Below the pieces are notes generated by a model. That model did not search any database. It was not told the origin of the DNA and saw nothing but the letters and a program-made list of their open reading frames with translations. A DNA stretch of 64,000 bases from Nitrospinia bacterium. GTDB taxonomy: Bacteria; Nitrospinota; Nitrospinia; Nitrospinales; JAJDAT01. Below, piece after piece: positions 35,941 through 46,940 of this stretch. Position numbers and translations under genes: made by a program. The first letter of the stretch is position 1. Each line of letters begins with the position of its first letter. The stretch covers positions 62,001 through 126,000 of the forward strand of contig JAJDAT010000016.1 of NCBI GenBank assembly GCA_029261715.1. The letters run 5' to 3'.

Positions 35941-37884
35941 ATGTACTCGAAAATTGGAAAACCTCTCTTTATTTCAATATTTGCTTTAATACTTGTCTTA
36001 AGTGTATCCGAAATATTGATTAGATCTTTTTTTCCTCAAAAGTCCAATTACCAATGCATTGGCTCCAACTTTGGCATTCCTAATTCTCTAAAACCCAACT
36101 GCACTATTATAAATGAGTTTTACAATGGTTTTTTTTACAAAATAAAAACCAACGCAAAAAGTTTGCGTTCAAACCGCGTGGTTGCATACAAAAAACCTTC
36201 TAACACATTTCGAATATTAGTTTTAGGGGACTCTATTATTTTTGGGATTGGGGTTAACAACGAAAACTTATTCTCTTCCGTCCTGGAAGAAAAACTGAAC
36301 CAAAAAATTCCAGACAAAAACTTTGAGGTTATAAATGCATCCGCTCCTGGGTGGGGCCCAGTGGAATACTATCTGTACATGAAAAATGAAGGCTATAAAT
36401 ATTCACCGGACCTGATCATTATTAATCAGTCTATCGACGACGTTCTATTAATCCCGCAAGACCGTGTCGATTTCAAAAATTTAAAATATCAACAGACATC
36501 ACAAGATATCGCTCAGATCACTTTTGACGAAGTCTTAACCCTTCCACAAAGCCCCTCAATCTACCAATTGATTAAACAGGGCATAACTAATCTGTCGTTT
36601 TATGAAAACTTCTTAAATGATTTTCATATATTCATACTCATCAATAATCGCTTAGCTCAATTTGGAGCTGACGATAAAAAAGCTTTTGTAAAAAGAACAG
36701 CTTTGTATCAACTTTTTGAAAATTTCAAAAAGAAAAACATTCGAGAGGTAAGTTGGAAAGTCCAGGAAATGGAAATGAAAGGGCCTGTATCGGAGGAGTC
36801 TCAAAAGCTAATTCAATATCACTATATTATGGATTCTTTAACCCGCTTAATTTCAAAAAACAATTCTCAATTTCTATTTTTAAACTCTCCTACTTACCAA
36901 GAAGTATTCCAAATCGTGAAAAAAAGAAGTAACTATAATCCAGTTATCACGAATAAAAAAAAATCGATCGGGTTAGTCGATGGGATGTTGAGTTTTCATC
37001 AGAAAAATGTAACCCCACTATTATTTCCTCAAGATCTTCATTGGTCTCCAGGCGGTCATCATTTAGCCGCGATCTTCGTTTTCAACTATCTTCTTAGAGA
37101 GAATTTAATTCCAAATCAAGCTCAGAAAACCCAAGAGTTCGATCTCAATGACCCCCTATTAGTAGAGCAGGTTCATTCGGCAAATAAAAGTTTAACGAAA
37201 GACCTAAACAAAACTCTTATATGGTTTTTCAACAAGGCTATGATTTATAAAAATCAAAATCAGAATAGCCTGGCAATAGAAACTTTAAACAATTATCTAA
37301 GCGAGTATTCTGAAGACGAAAACGGTTGGCTAGAACTTGGTAAACTTCAATCAAATGAAAATGAAAAGTTAAAAGCAATTGAATCTTTTCATAAATCTCT
37401 AGATCATTCTCTCGAGCCTTCACCTAAGACTCTCTTTTTAATTGGTAAAAACTATTTTGAACTAAAACAATTCGACAATTCTTTAAAATATCTGAATAAA
37501 TCGTCTCAATATAAACACCCTATCTTGCCAGAGGTCTATAATTATATTGCAATGGTTTCTCATAGAAAGAAGGACTTTGGAGTGGCTGAGAAATACTGGA
37601 AGCTCGCTATTTCTGAGAATCCCGATTTCCCTCAATATCACAGAAGCCTGGGAAATTTATTTTTTGATAGTCAATTTTATGAAAAAGCGCTGGCTGAATA
37701 TAAAAAGTCAATCAAGCTAAACCCTAGTCAAGCCCGGGTTTTAACGCTGATGGGGTTGGCATACGCAAAATTAAACAGACTGGAAGACGCTTCCAAAGCG
37801 CTTTCAAAGGCTCTAAAGCTTGAACCCAAGAATCAAATCGCTTTATCCGGTTTAAACTTCATTAATACTTTCAAGAAAGAATGA
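35941..37884 (+). CDS. Membrane-anchored SGNH hydrolase-like protein with TPR tail
   Basis: The 647 residues start with a membrane anchor (LFISIFALILVLSVSEILI). An SGNH-like domain follows with FRILVLGDSIIFGIGVNNEN (GDS), FEVINASAPGWGP (block II) and QDLHWSPGGHHLAAIFVFNY (DxxH block V). From about residue 430 TPR units continue to the end (LAEYKKSIKLNPSQARVLTL). The intact catalytic blocks contrast with the paralogue at 25732, which has GGS and a stop. It probably modifies acyl groups on a surface glycan. No partner gene is adjacent. Confidence 0.8.
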   Translation: MYSKIGKPLFISIFALILVLSVSEILIRSFFPQKSNYQCIGSNFGIPNSLKPNCTIINEFYNGFFYKIKTNAKSLRSNRVVAYKKPSNTFRILVLGDSIIFGIGVNNENLFSSVLEEKLNQKIPDKNFEVINASAPGWGPVEYYLYMKNEGYKYSPDLIIINQSIDDVLLIPQDRVDFKNLKYQQTSQDIAQITFDEVLTLPQSPSIYQLIKQGITNLSFYENFLNDFHIFILINNRLAQFGADDKKAFVKRTALYQLFENFKKKNIREVSWKVQEMEMKGPVSEESQKLIQYHYIMDSLTRLISKNNSQFLFLNSPTYQEVFQIVKKRSNYNPVITNKKKSIGLVDGMLSFHQKNVTPLLFPQDLHWSPGGHHLAAIFVFNYLLRENLIPNQAQKTQEFDLNDPLLVEQVHSANKSLTKDLNKTLIWFFNKAMIYKNQNQNSLAIETLNNYLSEYSEDENGWLELGKLQSNENEKLKAIESFHKSLDHSLEPSPKTLFLIGKNYFELKQFDNSLKYLNKSSQYKHPILPEVYNYIAMVSHRKKDFGVAEKYWKLAISENPDFPQYHRSLGNLFFDSQFYEKALAEYKKSIKLNPSQARVLTLMGLAYAKLNRLEDASKALSKALKLEPKNQIALSGLNFINTFKKE

Positions 37885-37959
37885 TTTTTCAAAGTTTTGT
37901 GATCAAATTTTAATTACCCTTTAAGAATTTTTATCCTTCTTTGGTTTAAACCATTCCAC

Positions 37960-38568
37960 TTAAGTAATAGACTTAAAAACATCTTCATACATTTTAAGGA
38001 TTTCATCTTCCAATTGTCGTGGCCCTATAAAGTGACCGTCTCGAAGCCCAATTACGAAAGCTTGATACCCCCCGCCTTCCAAGGACAACCCCCAGTCGAA
38101 ACTTTTAGGATTTAATCTCACGTGAGAAATCCCGGTTATAGTTTTTGTCTCATGATCTAAATAAAAATGCTTATTCCCATTAGATATTTCTTTACAAACT
38201 TGCCAATATTGATTTTTTTCTATTTCTTTAGCCTTTAATCGCATAACGTCTGGCAATGTAGAATCCTTCAAAAGCCATTCCTGAAGAATATGAGCTGTTA
38301 TAACAAAATTGAAAAAGTCATAAACATGAATATTGGTTTCAAACTTGCTAACCTCATGTTTCAATTTATGAAAAACATCAATAGCAGACCTAAATACTCT
38401 TAAATTAGGGATTGATTCGTCATCAGCTTTTGCTCGACCTCTGCGCTCTATATTACGTCGGAACTGGCGTCTCATTTGACGATCTTGCATTAATCCCAGG
38501 TTAAATTCTTGCCTTCGTTCCGCTTCTCTCTTTTCTCCTTGTCTGCGCTCATTTCTATTTAAGGTCAT
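37960..38568 (-). CDS. Conserved hypothetical protein with charged N-terminus
   Basis: The 202-residue product opens with a highly charged segment (NERRQGEKREAERRQEFNLG, RRQFRRNIERRGRAK), then an alpha-helical body (HVYDFFNFVITAHILQEWLL) and a C-terminal part with EGGGYQAFVIGLRDGHFIGP. The body resembles proteins of unknown function in defence or restriction contexts that describe cell contact, but I cannot name a family. Start ATG 38568; no operon partner. Confidence 0.55.
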   Translation of the reverse strand: MTLNRNERRQGEKREAERRQEFNLGLMQDRQMRRQFRRNIERRGRAKADDESIPNLRVFRSAIDVFHKLKHEVSKFETNIHVYDFFNFVITAHILQEWLLKDSTLPDVMRLKAKEIEKNQYWQVCKEISNGNKHFYLDHETKTITGISHVRLNPKSFDWGLSLEGGGYQAFVIGLRDGHFIGPRQLEDEILKMYEDVFKSIT

Positions 38569-38932
38569 TTTCTGTCCAGGTAATTTAAAGTTACGAAATT
38601 TTACCGTTTCCTAAAAAAAATTCCAAATTTTTCACGAACAAAAAATTTTATATATTCATTATAAGAGACATCAAAATAATACTTTTCTTTCCTAATCAAT
38701 AATCTCAGATTGGATTAAATCAGCGTCGGTTTTTATTTTCAGAAGTTGACCGAATTATAAAAAATAAAATGGAATAATCTATAGCTTTACATTTCAAAAA
38801 ATCGTTTTTTTATGCTATTGTTTCACCTCCCATCTTGTTAAACATGACAAAAGTAACTAAAAATTATGTATGGCCGAATAATGTTCAAAAATTATTTAGG
38901 ACCATTAATTATTAGCTAAAAGGCAATAGACA
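38569..38932. other. Intergenic region upstream of pntAB
   Basis: This 364-base AT-rich stretch has no gene. A TTTACA / TATGCT pair near 38786-38816 with a long 19-base gap could be the pntA promoter; this is weak. Confidence 0.3.
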
Positions 38933-40489
38933 ATGAAGATTGGCATTCCTAAAGAAATTTACGAAGGTGAAAAAAGGGTAGCAACGACACCTGATGTTAC
39001 TAAGCAACTCATAAAATTAGGCTTTGAGGTTGTGGTTGAGTCAGGCGCTGGGTCAGGGGCGCATTTTTCTGACTCTGCTTATGCCGAAGCTGGCGCCAAA
39101 GTTGAATTGGGCGCGAAGGCTGTTTGGGAAGGCAGTGACATTATATTAAAAGTACGGCCTCCGGGGTTTAACTCAGAAATCAAGGTTGAAGAGGTAGATT
39201 TACTACACGAAAAACAAGTATTGATTACTTTTCTTTGGCCGGCCCAGAACGAAGACTTGCTCAAGAAATTATCCGAGAAAAAAGTCACCGCGCTTTCGAT
39301 GGATAGCGTTCCTCGTATTTCCCGCGCTCAGAAGATGGATGCGCTTAGTTCGATGGCGAATATTGCCGGGTATCGAGCGGTAGTGGAAGCGGCACAACAC
39401 TTTGGTAGATTTTTTACCGGACAAATTACAGCAGCAGGGAAAGTGCCACCAGCTAAAGTTATGGTTATTGGCGCTGGCGTTGCCGGACTTGCCGCAATTG
39501 GAGCCGCTAAAAGTATGGGCGCAATTGTACGGGCTTTTGATACCCGCCCCGAAGTAAAAGAGCAAGTGGAAAGTATGGACGCCGAGTTCTTAGAACTTGA
39601 TTTTGAAGAAGAAGGATCAGGAACAGGCGGTTATGCGAAGGTCATGAGTAAAGAATTTATAGATGCAGAGATGGCATTATTCGCAGAACAGGCAAAAGAG
39701 GTGGACATTATTATTACCACCGCTTTGATTCCAGGAAGGCCTGCCCCAGAATTGATAAAAGAAGAGATGGTTAAATCTATGAAGGACGGCAGCGTGATCG
39801 TCGATCTAGCAGCCGAGCAAGGCGGTAATTGTAAGCTCACAGAAGCCGGTGTGGTTAAAAAGGTTCATGGCGTCTCAATTATTGGCTACACAGATTTACC
39901 AAGTCGACTTGCCGCTCAATCTAGCCAGTTATATGGAACCAACTTGCGCCATCTTTTAACTGATATGTGTAAGGAGAAGGATGGCATTATAAAAGTTGAT
40001 TTCGATGACGAAGTAGTCCGAGGAGCCACGGTTGTAAAAGATGGTGAAATAACATGGCCTCCTCCCGCTCCTAAGTTATCAGCAGCGCCACCTAAACCAG
40101 CGGAAAAACCTCAAGAAACTAAGGTAGAAGAAGTTGAAGAAAAATCTTCTGGGTTAGGACCCCTGGGGGCTTTTGCGATTGGCGGTCTTGCTTTATTAGG
40201 ATTAGGGGCTGTAGCTCCTGCATCTTTTATGGCCCATTTTACGGTATTTGTATTAGCCTGTTTTGTCGGGTACATGGTGATATGGAATGTGACCGCGGCT
40301 CTACATACCCCTTTGATGAGTGTAACCAACGCCATCAGCAGTATTATCGTTATTGGCGCCATTTTACAGATAAGTTCTGGATCAACAATGATCGTTGCTA
40401 TAGCAGGTTTTGCAGTGATGATTACAGCAGTTAATATTGTGGGCGGATTTGCGGTAACGCGCAGGATGCTCGAAATGTTTAGACGATAG
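38933..40489 (+). CDS. pntA: NAD(P) transhydrogenase subunit alpha
   Basis: PntA uses the proton gradient to reduce NADP+ with NADH. The 518-residue chain begins [20 protein letters not shown], has the NAD-binding [19 protein letters not shown] and [14 protein letters not shown], and ends with four membrane helices (from about residue 405), so both halves of the alpha subunit are in one chain as in E. coli. pntB follows after 11 bases behind an AGGAGG site, one transcript ending at the strong terminator near 41975. Confidence 0.95.
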   Translation: MKIGIPKEIYEGEKRVATTPDVTKQLIKLGFEVVVESGAGSGAHFSDSAYAEAGAKVELGAKAVWEGSDIILKVRPPGFNSEIKVEEVDLLHEKQVLITFLWPAQNEDLLKKLSEKKVTALSMDSVPRISRAQKMDALSSMANIAGYRAVVEAAQHFGRFFTGQITAAGKVPPAKVMVIGAGVAGLAAIGAAKSMGAIVRAFDTRPEVKEQVESMDAEFLELDFEEEGSGTGGYAKVMSKEFIDAEMALFAEQAKEVDIIITTALIPGRPAPELIKEEMVKSMKDGSVIVDLAAEQGGNCKLTEAGVVKKVHGVSIIGYTDLPSRLAAQSSQLYGTNLRHLLTDMCKEKDGIIKVDFDDEVVRGATVVKDGEITWPPPAPKLSAAPPKPAEKPQETKVEEVEEKSSGLGPLGAFAIGGLALLGLGAVAPASFMAHFTVFVLACFVGYMVIWNVTAALHTPLMSVTNAISSIIVIGAILQISSGSTMIVAIAGFAVMITAVNIVGGFAVTRRMLEMFRR

Positions 40490-40500
40490 GAGGCGATAAA

Positions 40501-41898
40501 ATGTCAGAAGGTATAGTAACCGCCTCTTATGTAGGGGCCACTATTTTATTTATTTTGGCTTTGGGTGGGTTGAGTAACCAGGAAACATCCCGTCGAGGCA
40601 ATTTATTTGGCATCGTTGGTATGTCAATAGCGCTTATAGCGGCATTTGCTCAAGTTACCGATAATTTCTTTATTCTTATAATAGCTTTGTTAATTGGCGG
40701 TTCTGTCGGGTTGATTCTGGCTAAACGCGTTCAAATGACAGAGATGCCAGAGCTGGTGGCGATTCTACATAGCCTTGTCGGCTTAGCCGCAGTTTTGGTT
40801 GGATATGCCAATTTTATGGCTCCCGCCACACTCACAGGCACTGAGTTGACGATTCATGAAATTGAAACGTATATAGGAATTCTAATTGGGGCTGTAACAT
40901 TTTCTGGGTCTATCATCGCTTTTGGAAAACTCAGCGGCAAGATAGGCGGGAACCCATTACTATTGCCTGCGCGTCACTGGCTCAATCTCGGTTTATTGAT
41001 TATATCAATTGTGCTTTGCGGCATGTTTGTTAATCAAGCGGCGACTGGGGGAGGACTGACTCCATTATTGATCATGACTGGAATTGCACTGCTTTTCGGG
41101 ATTCATATGGTTATGGCAATTGGAGGAGCTGACATGCCAGTGGTGGTTTCCATGCTCAATAGTTATTCAGGTTGGGCTGCTTCTGCAACTGGATTCATGT
41201 TAAGCAATGATCTCCTGATTGTAACGGGCGCTTTGGTAGGTAGTAGTGGCGCCATTCTGAGCTACATCATGTGTCGAGCTATGAACAGAAAATTTCTATC
41301 AGTAATTGCCGGTGGGTTTGGCACAACGACAGGTGGTTCTCCTGCTGATGCTGGCGACGTCGACCAAGGTGAAGTGGTTGCTTTGGAAGCGCCTGAGGTA
41401 GCAAGTTTGTTGACCGAAGCCAAAGAAGTAATGATTATTCCTGGTTATGGTATGGCTGTTGCCCAAGCCCAGCATATTGTTTGTGATATTACAAAAACTC
41501 TTAAAAAGAAAAAAATCAATGTGCGATTTGGCATTCATCCTGTCGCTGGCCGCATGCCAGGACATATGAATGTTTTATTGGCGGAAGCTAAGGTTCCTTA
41601 CGATATCGTTTATGAAATGGATGAGATTAATGATGATTTTCCAAACATTGATGTTTCAATAGTTATTGGAGCAAACGATATCGTGAATCCATCAGCGCTT
41701 ACAGATCCGAATAGTCCTATCGCAGGAATGCCGGTTCTTGAATGCTGGAAGGGTAAAACTACCGTCGTTCTCAAACGAGGTATGGCAACAGGATACGCGG
41801 GCGTACAAAACCCATTATTCTTTGAAGAGAATACCCGTATGCTGTTCGGTAACGCCAAAACAACCTTAGAAGGAGTTGCACAAGCTCTTAAAGAATGA
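40501..41898 (+). CDS. pntB: NAD(P) transhydrogenase subunit beta
   Basis: The 465-residue product has about eight membrane helices in its first 260 residues, then the NADP-binding domain with [36 protein letters not shown], and [12 protein letters not shown] and [19 protein letters not shown], all standard PntB motifs. It completes the proton channel with PntA. Ribosome site AGGAGG at 40488; length and motifs are intact. Confidence 0.96.
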   Translation: MSEGIVTASYVGATILFILALGGLSNQETSRRGNLFGIVGMSIALIAAFAQVTDNFFILIIALLIGGSVGLILAKRVQMTEMPELVAILHSLVGLAAVLVGYANFMAPATLTGTELTIHEIETYIGILIGAVTFSGSIIAFGKLSGKIGGNPLLLPARHWLNLGLLIISIVLCGMFVNQAATGGGLTPLLIMTGIALLFGIHMVMAIGGADMPVVVSMLNSYSGWAASATGFMLSNDLLIVTGALVGSSGAILSYIMCRAMNRKFLSVIAGGFGTTTGGSPADAGDVDQGEVVALEAPEVASLLTEAKEVMIIPGYGMAVAQAQHIVCDITKTLKKKKINVRFGIHPVAGRMPGHMNVLLAEAKVPYDIVYEMDEINDDFPNIDVSIVIGANDIVNPSALTDPNSPIAGMPVLECWKGKTTVVLKRGMATGYAGVQNPLFFEENTRMLFGNAKTTLEGVAQALKE

Positions 41899-41970
41899 TG
41901 TTTGTTTAATATTTTGAACCTTTATTATATAAAAACTGACGTGTTTGTATAATAAGAGTTTCAGGCAAAA

Positions 41971-42008
41971 AAAAAGGGAAACTCCCCGGTTGGAGTTTCC
42001 CTTTTTCT
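41971..42008 (+). terminator. Rho-independent terminator after pntAB
   Basis: A perfect 10-bp stem GGGAAACTCC-ccggtt-GGAGTTTCCC is followed by TTTTTCT and preceded by an A-run, so it could work in both directions. The remaining 290 bases to the next gene hold no gene I can support. Confidence 0.9.
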
Positions 42009-42299
42009 ATTTAACCCGATTTAAGAGGCTATCGTTAAGGAGGACAAAGCTTTCTAAATTACGGGTTTTAAATACTAAATCGACGCAAATCTTCTTCATA
42101 CTCGGGGCAACCTAAGTAATCTAGTTTTAATTATAATACCGCTATATAAAATTACAATACTTTTCTATGTTAAAAAAATGTAACAAACCCAAAACGAAAC
42201 TTCTATAAAACTTAGAACCCTTTAATCCCACCTACTATAAGCCTCAACCTTTCTTCCAATTGATCTCATCTATATTTATGAGTATACTTTCGTGCGCTT

Positions 42300-43652
42300 A
42301 TGAAAATTAACGGAAACGGAAATAGAGGTAATTGGGGAAGCAGGATGGGATTTATCCTTGCCGCTTCTGGGTCGGCTATCGGCCTAGGCAATGTTTGGAA
42401 ATTTCCCTATATAACCGGGCAAAATGGCGGCGGAGCTTTTGTATTAGTTTATTTAGTTTGCGCGATAATCATTGGCCTCCCCATTATGCTGGCAGAATTC
42501 ACCATCGGAAGAAATACCTTCCGTAATCCTGTTGGAGCCATAAACTCTCTTCGACCTAATTCTCCCTGGGTTGTTGTTGGTTTTATGGGAGTTTTAGCTG
42601 GTTTTCTTATCTTATCTTTTTATGGCGTTGTTGGTGGCTGGACAATCGCCTATATCGTTAAATCTCTTGGTTCCAACATCGCCCACTTTGAAACGCCAGA
42701 AAAAGCTGGCGAATTTTTTGGAACGTTTATTTCCAATTCATCTGAAATTGTTGTCTATCACCTTGCATTTATGGCGATTTGTATAGGAATCGTTATTAGA
42801 GGAATCGATAAAGGCATTGAAAAAGCCTGTAACATCTTAATGCCCGCTCTCTTAGTGATGTTGGTATTGCTCATGATTCGCTCTCTAACGCTCCCGGGAG
42901 CTTTCGAAGGAGTAAAGTTCTACCTAGCTCCTGATTTTAGCAAGATCACGCCAGAAGTTGTTTTAATCGCTTTAGGACAAGCCTTCTTTTCTCTCAGTTT
43001 GGGAATGGGTTGTATGATCACTTATGGAAGTTACCTTTCTCCAAAAGAAGATTTAGCGACCAGCGCACTTTTTGTCGTAATTTTCGATACTATGATAGCC
43101 CTGTTAGTAGGAATGGTAATTTTCCCCGCTGTGTTTGCTATGGGTCTAGAACCGGCAGAGGGGCCGAGCCTTGTTTTTAGCGTTTTACCTGCCGTCTTTA
43201 CTCAAATCCCAATGGGCGGATTCGTCGCAATCTTATTTTTCATTTTGCTTACAATCGCCGCAATTACCTCTGGAATTTCTTTACTGGAAGTTGTGGTTGC
43301 TTATTTTGTGGACGAAAAAGGTTGGTCTCGTAAAAAAGCCGTTCTTTTCTCAAGCTCTATCATCTTCGCATTTGGGGTTCCTTCTGGCCTTTCATTTGGC
43401 TCTATGAGCGATGTCACATGGTTTGGAATGACCTTTTTCGAAAATGTAGATAATATTGCATCAAATTATTTATTGCCTATTGGAGGGATGCTAACCGCAA
43501 TATTCATCGGTTGGGTGTGGAGCCCTCTAGAAGCGAAAAAAGAAATAGAGCGGCACGGAGGAACATTCCGGTTTGCGGGAGCTTGGGAATTCTTAATTCG
43601 ATATGTTTCGCCAATAGCAGTCGCTATCGTATTTTTAGCGAAGATTTTTTAA
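42300..43652 (+). CDS. Sodium-dependent neurotransmitter-symporter-family (NSS) transporter
   Basis: The 450-residue product begins with the NSS signature WGSRMGFILAASGSAIGLGN, VWKFPYITGQNGGGAF (helix 1 with the unwound Na/substrate site), and has about 11 membrane helices (LALAMSL-like FSLSLGMGCMITYGSYL in helix 6). Bacterial NSS proteins take up amino acids such as Leu, Trp or Tyr with Na+. The start is ATG 42300. It is followed after 18 bases by a methyltransferase and may share its transcript. Confidence 0.9.
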   Translation: MKINGNGNRGNWGSRMGFILAASGSAIGLGNVWKFPYITGQNGGGAFVLVYLVCAIIIGLPIMLAEFTIGRNTFRNPVGAINSLRPNSPWVVVGFMGVLAGFLILSFYGVVGGWTIAYIVKSLGSNIAHFETPEKAGEFFGTFISNSSEIVVYHLAFMAICIGIVIRGIDKGIEKACNILMPALLVMLVLLMIRSLTLPGAFEGVKFYLAPDFSKITPEVVLIALGQAFFSLSLGMGCMITYGSYLSPKEDLATSALFVVIFDTMIALLVGMVIFPAVFAMGLEPAEGPSLVFSVLPAVFTQIPMGGFVAILFFILLTIAAITSGISLLEVVVAYFVDEKGWSRKKAVLFSSSIIFAFGVPSGLSFGSMSDVTWFGMTFFENVDNIASNYLLPIGGMLTAIFIGWVWSPLEAKKEIERHGGTFRFAGAWEFLIRYVSPIAVAIVFLAKIF

Positions 43653-43670
43653 TCCAACTTTTGAAATAAT

Positions 43671-44273
43671 ATGGCTGAAGACTCTGGGTATTCAAAAGAA
43701 GATTGGCAAAAGCATTATGATGAAGACGATCTAAGATGGGATCTAGGCGAAGTCTCCCCTCCTCTCCGTCATTTTTTAGAAAACAATCCAATTTCAAAAG
43801 ATCGCGCCCTAGTTCCTGGTTGCGGACAAGGCCATGAAGTCGTTTATCTTGCTCAAAATGGATTCGCTGTAACTGCCGTTGACTACACAAAAGGAGCGAC
43901 TCAAAAGCTTGCGCGTAATCTAGCTCGAAATAGAGTTGGAGCGGAAGTGATTTGCGCCAACTTTTTCAATTTAGGGTTAGAACATAAAAATCGATACAAT
44001 TTAATGTTAGAACAAACCTTTTTCTGCGCGATTCACCCTACCCTTCGCAATCGTTATGTTGATCTTGTATCAAGAGTTCTAAAACCCGGAGGCTTTTTAG
44101 TAGGCGTGTTTTACGAAACAGGCGAAGAAGACGGACCTCCCTTTAACACAACACGAGCCCATATCCTGCGACATTTTTCAGGTCCATTTCAAATAGAACA
44201 ATTAGAAAAAACTAACCGATCAGCCGAAAAACGGCAAGGTAAAGAATGGTTCGCCGTTTTAAAAAAAAGGTAG
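43671..44273 (+). CDS. Thiopurine S-methyltransferase (TPMT) family methyltransferase
   Basis: The 200-residue product has DWQKHYDEDDLRWDLGEVSP at the start, VPGCGQGHEVVYLAQNGF (SAM motif I as in TPMT), TAVDYTKGA, and ANFFNLGLEHKNRYNLMLEQ and FFCAIHPTLRNRYVDLVSRV. TPMT-type enzymes methylate thiols, selenols and tellurite in bacteria. Substrate is not shown by context. The gene is directly behind the NSS transporter. Confidence 0.87.
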   Translation: MAEDSGYSKEDWQKHYDEDDLRWDLGEVSPPLRHFLENNPISKDRALVPGCGQGHEVVYLAQNGFAVTAVDYTKGATQKLARNLARNRVGAEVICANFFNLGLEHKNRYNLMLEQTFFCAIHPTLRNRYVDLVSRVLKPGGFLVGVFYETGEEDGPPFNTTRAHILRHFSGPFQIEQLEKTNRSAEKRQGKEWFAVLKKR

Positions 44274-44544
44274 TTTTTACTAAAAAAATTTCATCCCTCC
44301 CCCATTAAAACGACTTCCTCCACTCATAACTTTTTAACTCAAGCTAATCAATCCTTGCGGCGCTTGACCTTTCCCACATACAAACTTTCTATTTATTCAA
44401 TTCTGATAGCGAACTGATACCTTTAGATATTCTGATCTCAAAAATCAGGAGTTGATCAAAAAGTGTAAGGTATTGGGATGAACTGGGACTAAAATGGTAA
44501 AACAAGAATATTAATATGAATACTTATTCAAATAGATCAATCTA

Positions 44545-45231
44545 ATGAAAAAGACGCTAATTCTCCTTTTATTGTTTTTGGGAATAGCATTGATTATTTA
44601 CTATGAACCAGGACAGTACCTAACTATTGAAAATTTGAAAACAAATCAAAATCTTCTAGAAAGTTTCTATCAAGATAATACTTTGATAATGATCGGAGGG
44701 TATATAGCGATATACATGATGATCGGACTTTTTTTACTTCCAGGATCCACTTTTCTGAGCATTGGCGCAGGAGTTATTTTCGGACCAGCTTTAGGCGCCG
44801 TGGTCGTAAATATAGGCTCAACCCTGGGAGCAACCTTGGCGTTTTTAGTGTCTCGTTACTTGCTACAAGATTGGATTGAGGAAAGGTTTTCTAAGAAAAT
44901 TCAAAGCGTTAATGATCATTTATGCGAAAACCCTGCGAACTGCGTATTGTTTTTAAGATTAGTTCCATTATTTCCATTTTTTGCCGTCAACATTAGCCTA
45001 TCGCTATCTCAAGTTCCTTTAAGGTATTTCTTTTTTGGAACTATGCTTGGAACTTTACCTGCAACTTTTGTCTATGTAAACGCTGGTAAAAACCTCGCTT
45101 CTATAAATTCATTTTCCGATCTCATGTCTGTTCAAGTTTGGGGAGCTTTGACACTTCTTGGAATACTTATTTTAGTCCCAGTTATTTATAAAAAAATCAA
45201 ATCTAAAAAAGTTCCTGGAGAGAAACTTTAA
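44545..45231 (+). CDS. TVP38/TMEM64 family membrane protein
   Basis: The 228-residue product has five to six helices with FLLPGSTFLSIGAGVIFGPA, GSTLGATLAFLVSRYLL and VLFLRLVPLFPFFAVNISLS (the F/R...P of the SNARE-associated/VTT domain). Related DedA proteins move lipid carriers or keep membrane potential. The gene precedes a pyridine-nucleotide disulphide oxidoreductase, a pairing seen in other bacteria, whose reason is unknown. Confidence 0.88.
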   Translation: MKKTLILLLLFLGIALIIYYEPGQYLTIENLKTNQNLLESFYQDNTLIMIGGYIAIYMMIGLFLLPGSTFLSIGAGVIFGPALGAVVVNIGSTLGATLAFLVSRYLLQDWIEERFSKKIQSVNDHLCENPANCVLFLRLVPLFPFFAVNISLSLSQVPLRYFFFGTMLGTLPATFVYVNAGKNLASINSFSDLMSVQVWGALTLLGILILVPVIYKKIKSKKVPGEKL

Positions 45232-45422
45232 AAAAAACTGAATGGACTTCCATCAGAAGCGTTCAAATGAATGGCGGCGAAGACAAATTTATTATTTTTG
45301 ATTTAATAGGCAATATGCCACTATGGATAATCGTTGTATATATTAAAGGGACCCCCCTTTCGCATGACTGATAATTCATTGGATATCGTATAACTTATGC
45401 ACGCATTAAATGGAGAAAACTG

Positions 45423-46883
45423 ATGGGCAAATTTAAGAAACCGAAAACCTTTGAATACAACATGGTGGTTATAGGGGGTGGGTCGGCCGGTTTAGTTACT
45501 AGCTACATAAGCGCAGCAACTAAAGGAAAAGTAGCTCTAATCGAAAAACATAAAATGGGTGGAGATTGTTTAAATACGGGGTGTGTCCCAAGTAAGGCCC
45601 TAATTCGATCCGCTAAGTTCATGGCAGATGTCAAAAAAAGCCAAAAACTGGGGTTCAAAAACGTCCAAGTTGATTTTGATTTTGCGGATGTCATGGAACG
45701 AGTTCAACGCGTAATCAAAACCATTGAACCTCATGATTCTGTAGAAAGATATTCCTCACTAGGAGTGGAATGTCACACAGGCGAAGCCAAAATCCTATCT
45801 CCTTATGAGGTATCCATTAATGGGAAAGTCCTCACAACCAGGAATATTGTCGTTGCTACTGGAGCTCGCCCCGCTATTCCACCGGTTGAAGGTATTGAAA
45901 ATGTTTCATACCTGACTTCCGATACCATTTGGGAGATACGAGAACAACCTAAAAAACTTCTTGTATTGGGAGGCGGGCCAATCGGTTCTGAACTGACGCA
46001 AGCTTTTGCGCGATTGGGAAGTTCCGTAACTCAAGTACAACGCAACAAACGATTGCTTCCCAAAGAAGATCCTGAAGTATCGCAAATGGTTTTGGAAAGT
46101 TTTCAAAGCGACGGAATCAATGTATTACTAGGACACACTCCTAAGAAATTCTTTAAGCGAGAAGGCAAAAACTTTTTGGAATGCGATCACAACGGCGCCT
46201 CTGTGGAAATAGAGTTTGATACTCTCTTGATCGCATTGGGGAGAAAAGCAAATACGGCAGGGTTTGGATTAGAAGAGCTGGGAATTGAATTGACTCCTGG
46301 TAAAACGATCAAAGTTAACCCACACATGAGAACAAACATCCCCAATATTTACGCTTGTGGAGACGTTGCCGGTCCTTACCAATTTACTCATACCGCAGCT
46401 CACCAAGCATGGTATTGCGCGGTCAATTCACTTATAAGCCCTTTTGGATATAAAGTAGATTATAGCGTTGTTCCCTGGTCAACTTTTACTGATCCCGAGG
46501 TAGCTAGAACTGGCTTAAATGAGTTGGAAGCGAAAGAACAGGGAGTTCCTTATGAGGTTACAACTTATGGAATTGACGATTTGGATAGAGCTATAGCCGA
46601 TGAAGCGGCTCATGGAATTGTTAAGGTTTTGACAGAGCCTGGAAAGGATCGGATCATTGGAGTAACCATTGCGGGACTTCATGCAGGAGATATAATTGCA
46701 GAATACGTTGCCGCCATGAAACATGGCTTTGGAATGAACAAAATCTTGGGTACAATTCATATTTACCCAACTCTGGTAGAAGCGAATAAATTTGCAGCGG
46801 GTAATTGGAAAAAAAGCCACGTCTCAGAAACGGCATTGGCTTGGGGAGAAAGAATTAATCGATGGAGAAGAGACTACTTTTAG
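45423..46883 (+). CDS. Dihydrolipoamide dehydrogenase / mercuric-reductase-like flavoprotein
   Basis: The 486-residue product has FAD motif VIGGGSAGLVTSYIS, the redox-active GGDCLNTGCVPSKALIRSAK (Cys pair), NAD motif VLGGGPIGSELTQAFARLG, and ATG box IYACGDVAGPYQFTHTAAHQ. The C-terminus lacks the Cys-Cys pair of true MerA, so it is not mercuric reductase proper. GGAG sits six to seven bases before ATG 45423. It lies next to the TVP38 gene and is probably functionally linked; the disulphide substrate is unknown. Confidence 0.88.
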   Translation: MGKFKKPKTFEYNMVVIGGGSAGLVTSYISAATKGKVALIEKHKMGGDCLNTGCVPSKALIRSAKFMADVKKSQKLGFKNVQVDFDFADVMERVQRVIKTIEPHDSVERYSSLGVECHTGEAKILSPYEVSINGKVLTTRNIVVATGARPAIPPVEGIENVSYLTSDTIWEIREQPKKLLVLGGGPIGSELTQAFARLGSSVTQVQRNKRLLPKEDPEVSQMVLESFQSDGINVLLGHTPKKFFKREGKNFLECDHNGASVEIEFDTLLIALGRKANTAGFGLEELGIELTPGKTIKVNPHMRTNIPNIYACGDVAGPYQFTHTAAHQAWYCAVNSLISPFGYKVDYSVVPWSTFTDPEVARTGLNELEAKEQGVPYEVTTYGIDDLDRAIADEAAHGIVKVLTEPGKDRIIGVTIAGLHAGDIIAEYVAAMKHGFGMNKILGTIHIYPTLVEANKFAAGNWKKSHVSETALAWGERINRWRRDYF

Positions 46884-46940
46884 GAAATTTAATTTTTACT
46901 ACTGAATTTACAATTTATCCGAAAAATTAAAAGGGAAAAA

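Noticed and set aside
42009-42299. Minus-strand peptide (GCPEYEEDLRRFSI) as a gene
   Set aside because: No start codon in frame before an upstream stop.
45423-46883. Mercuric reductase
   Set aside because: Lacks the N-terminal HMA domain and the C-terminal Cys pair of MerA; only the general flavoprotein fold is shared.
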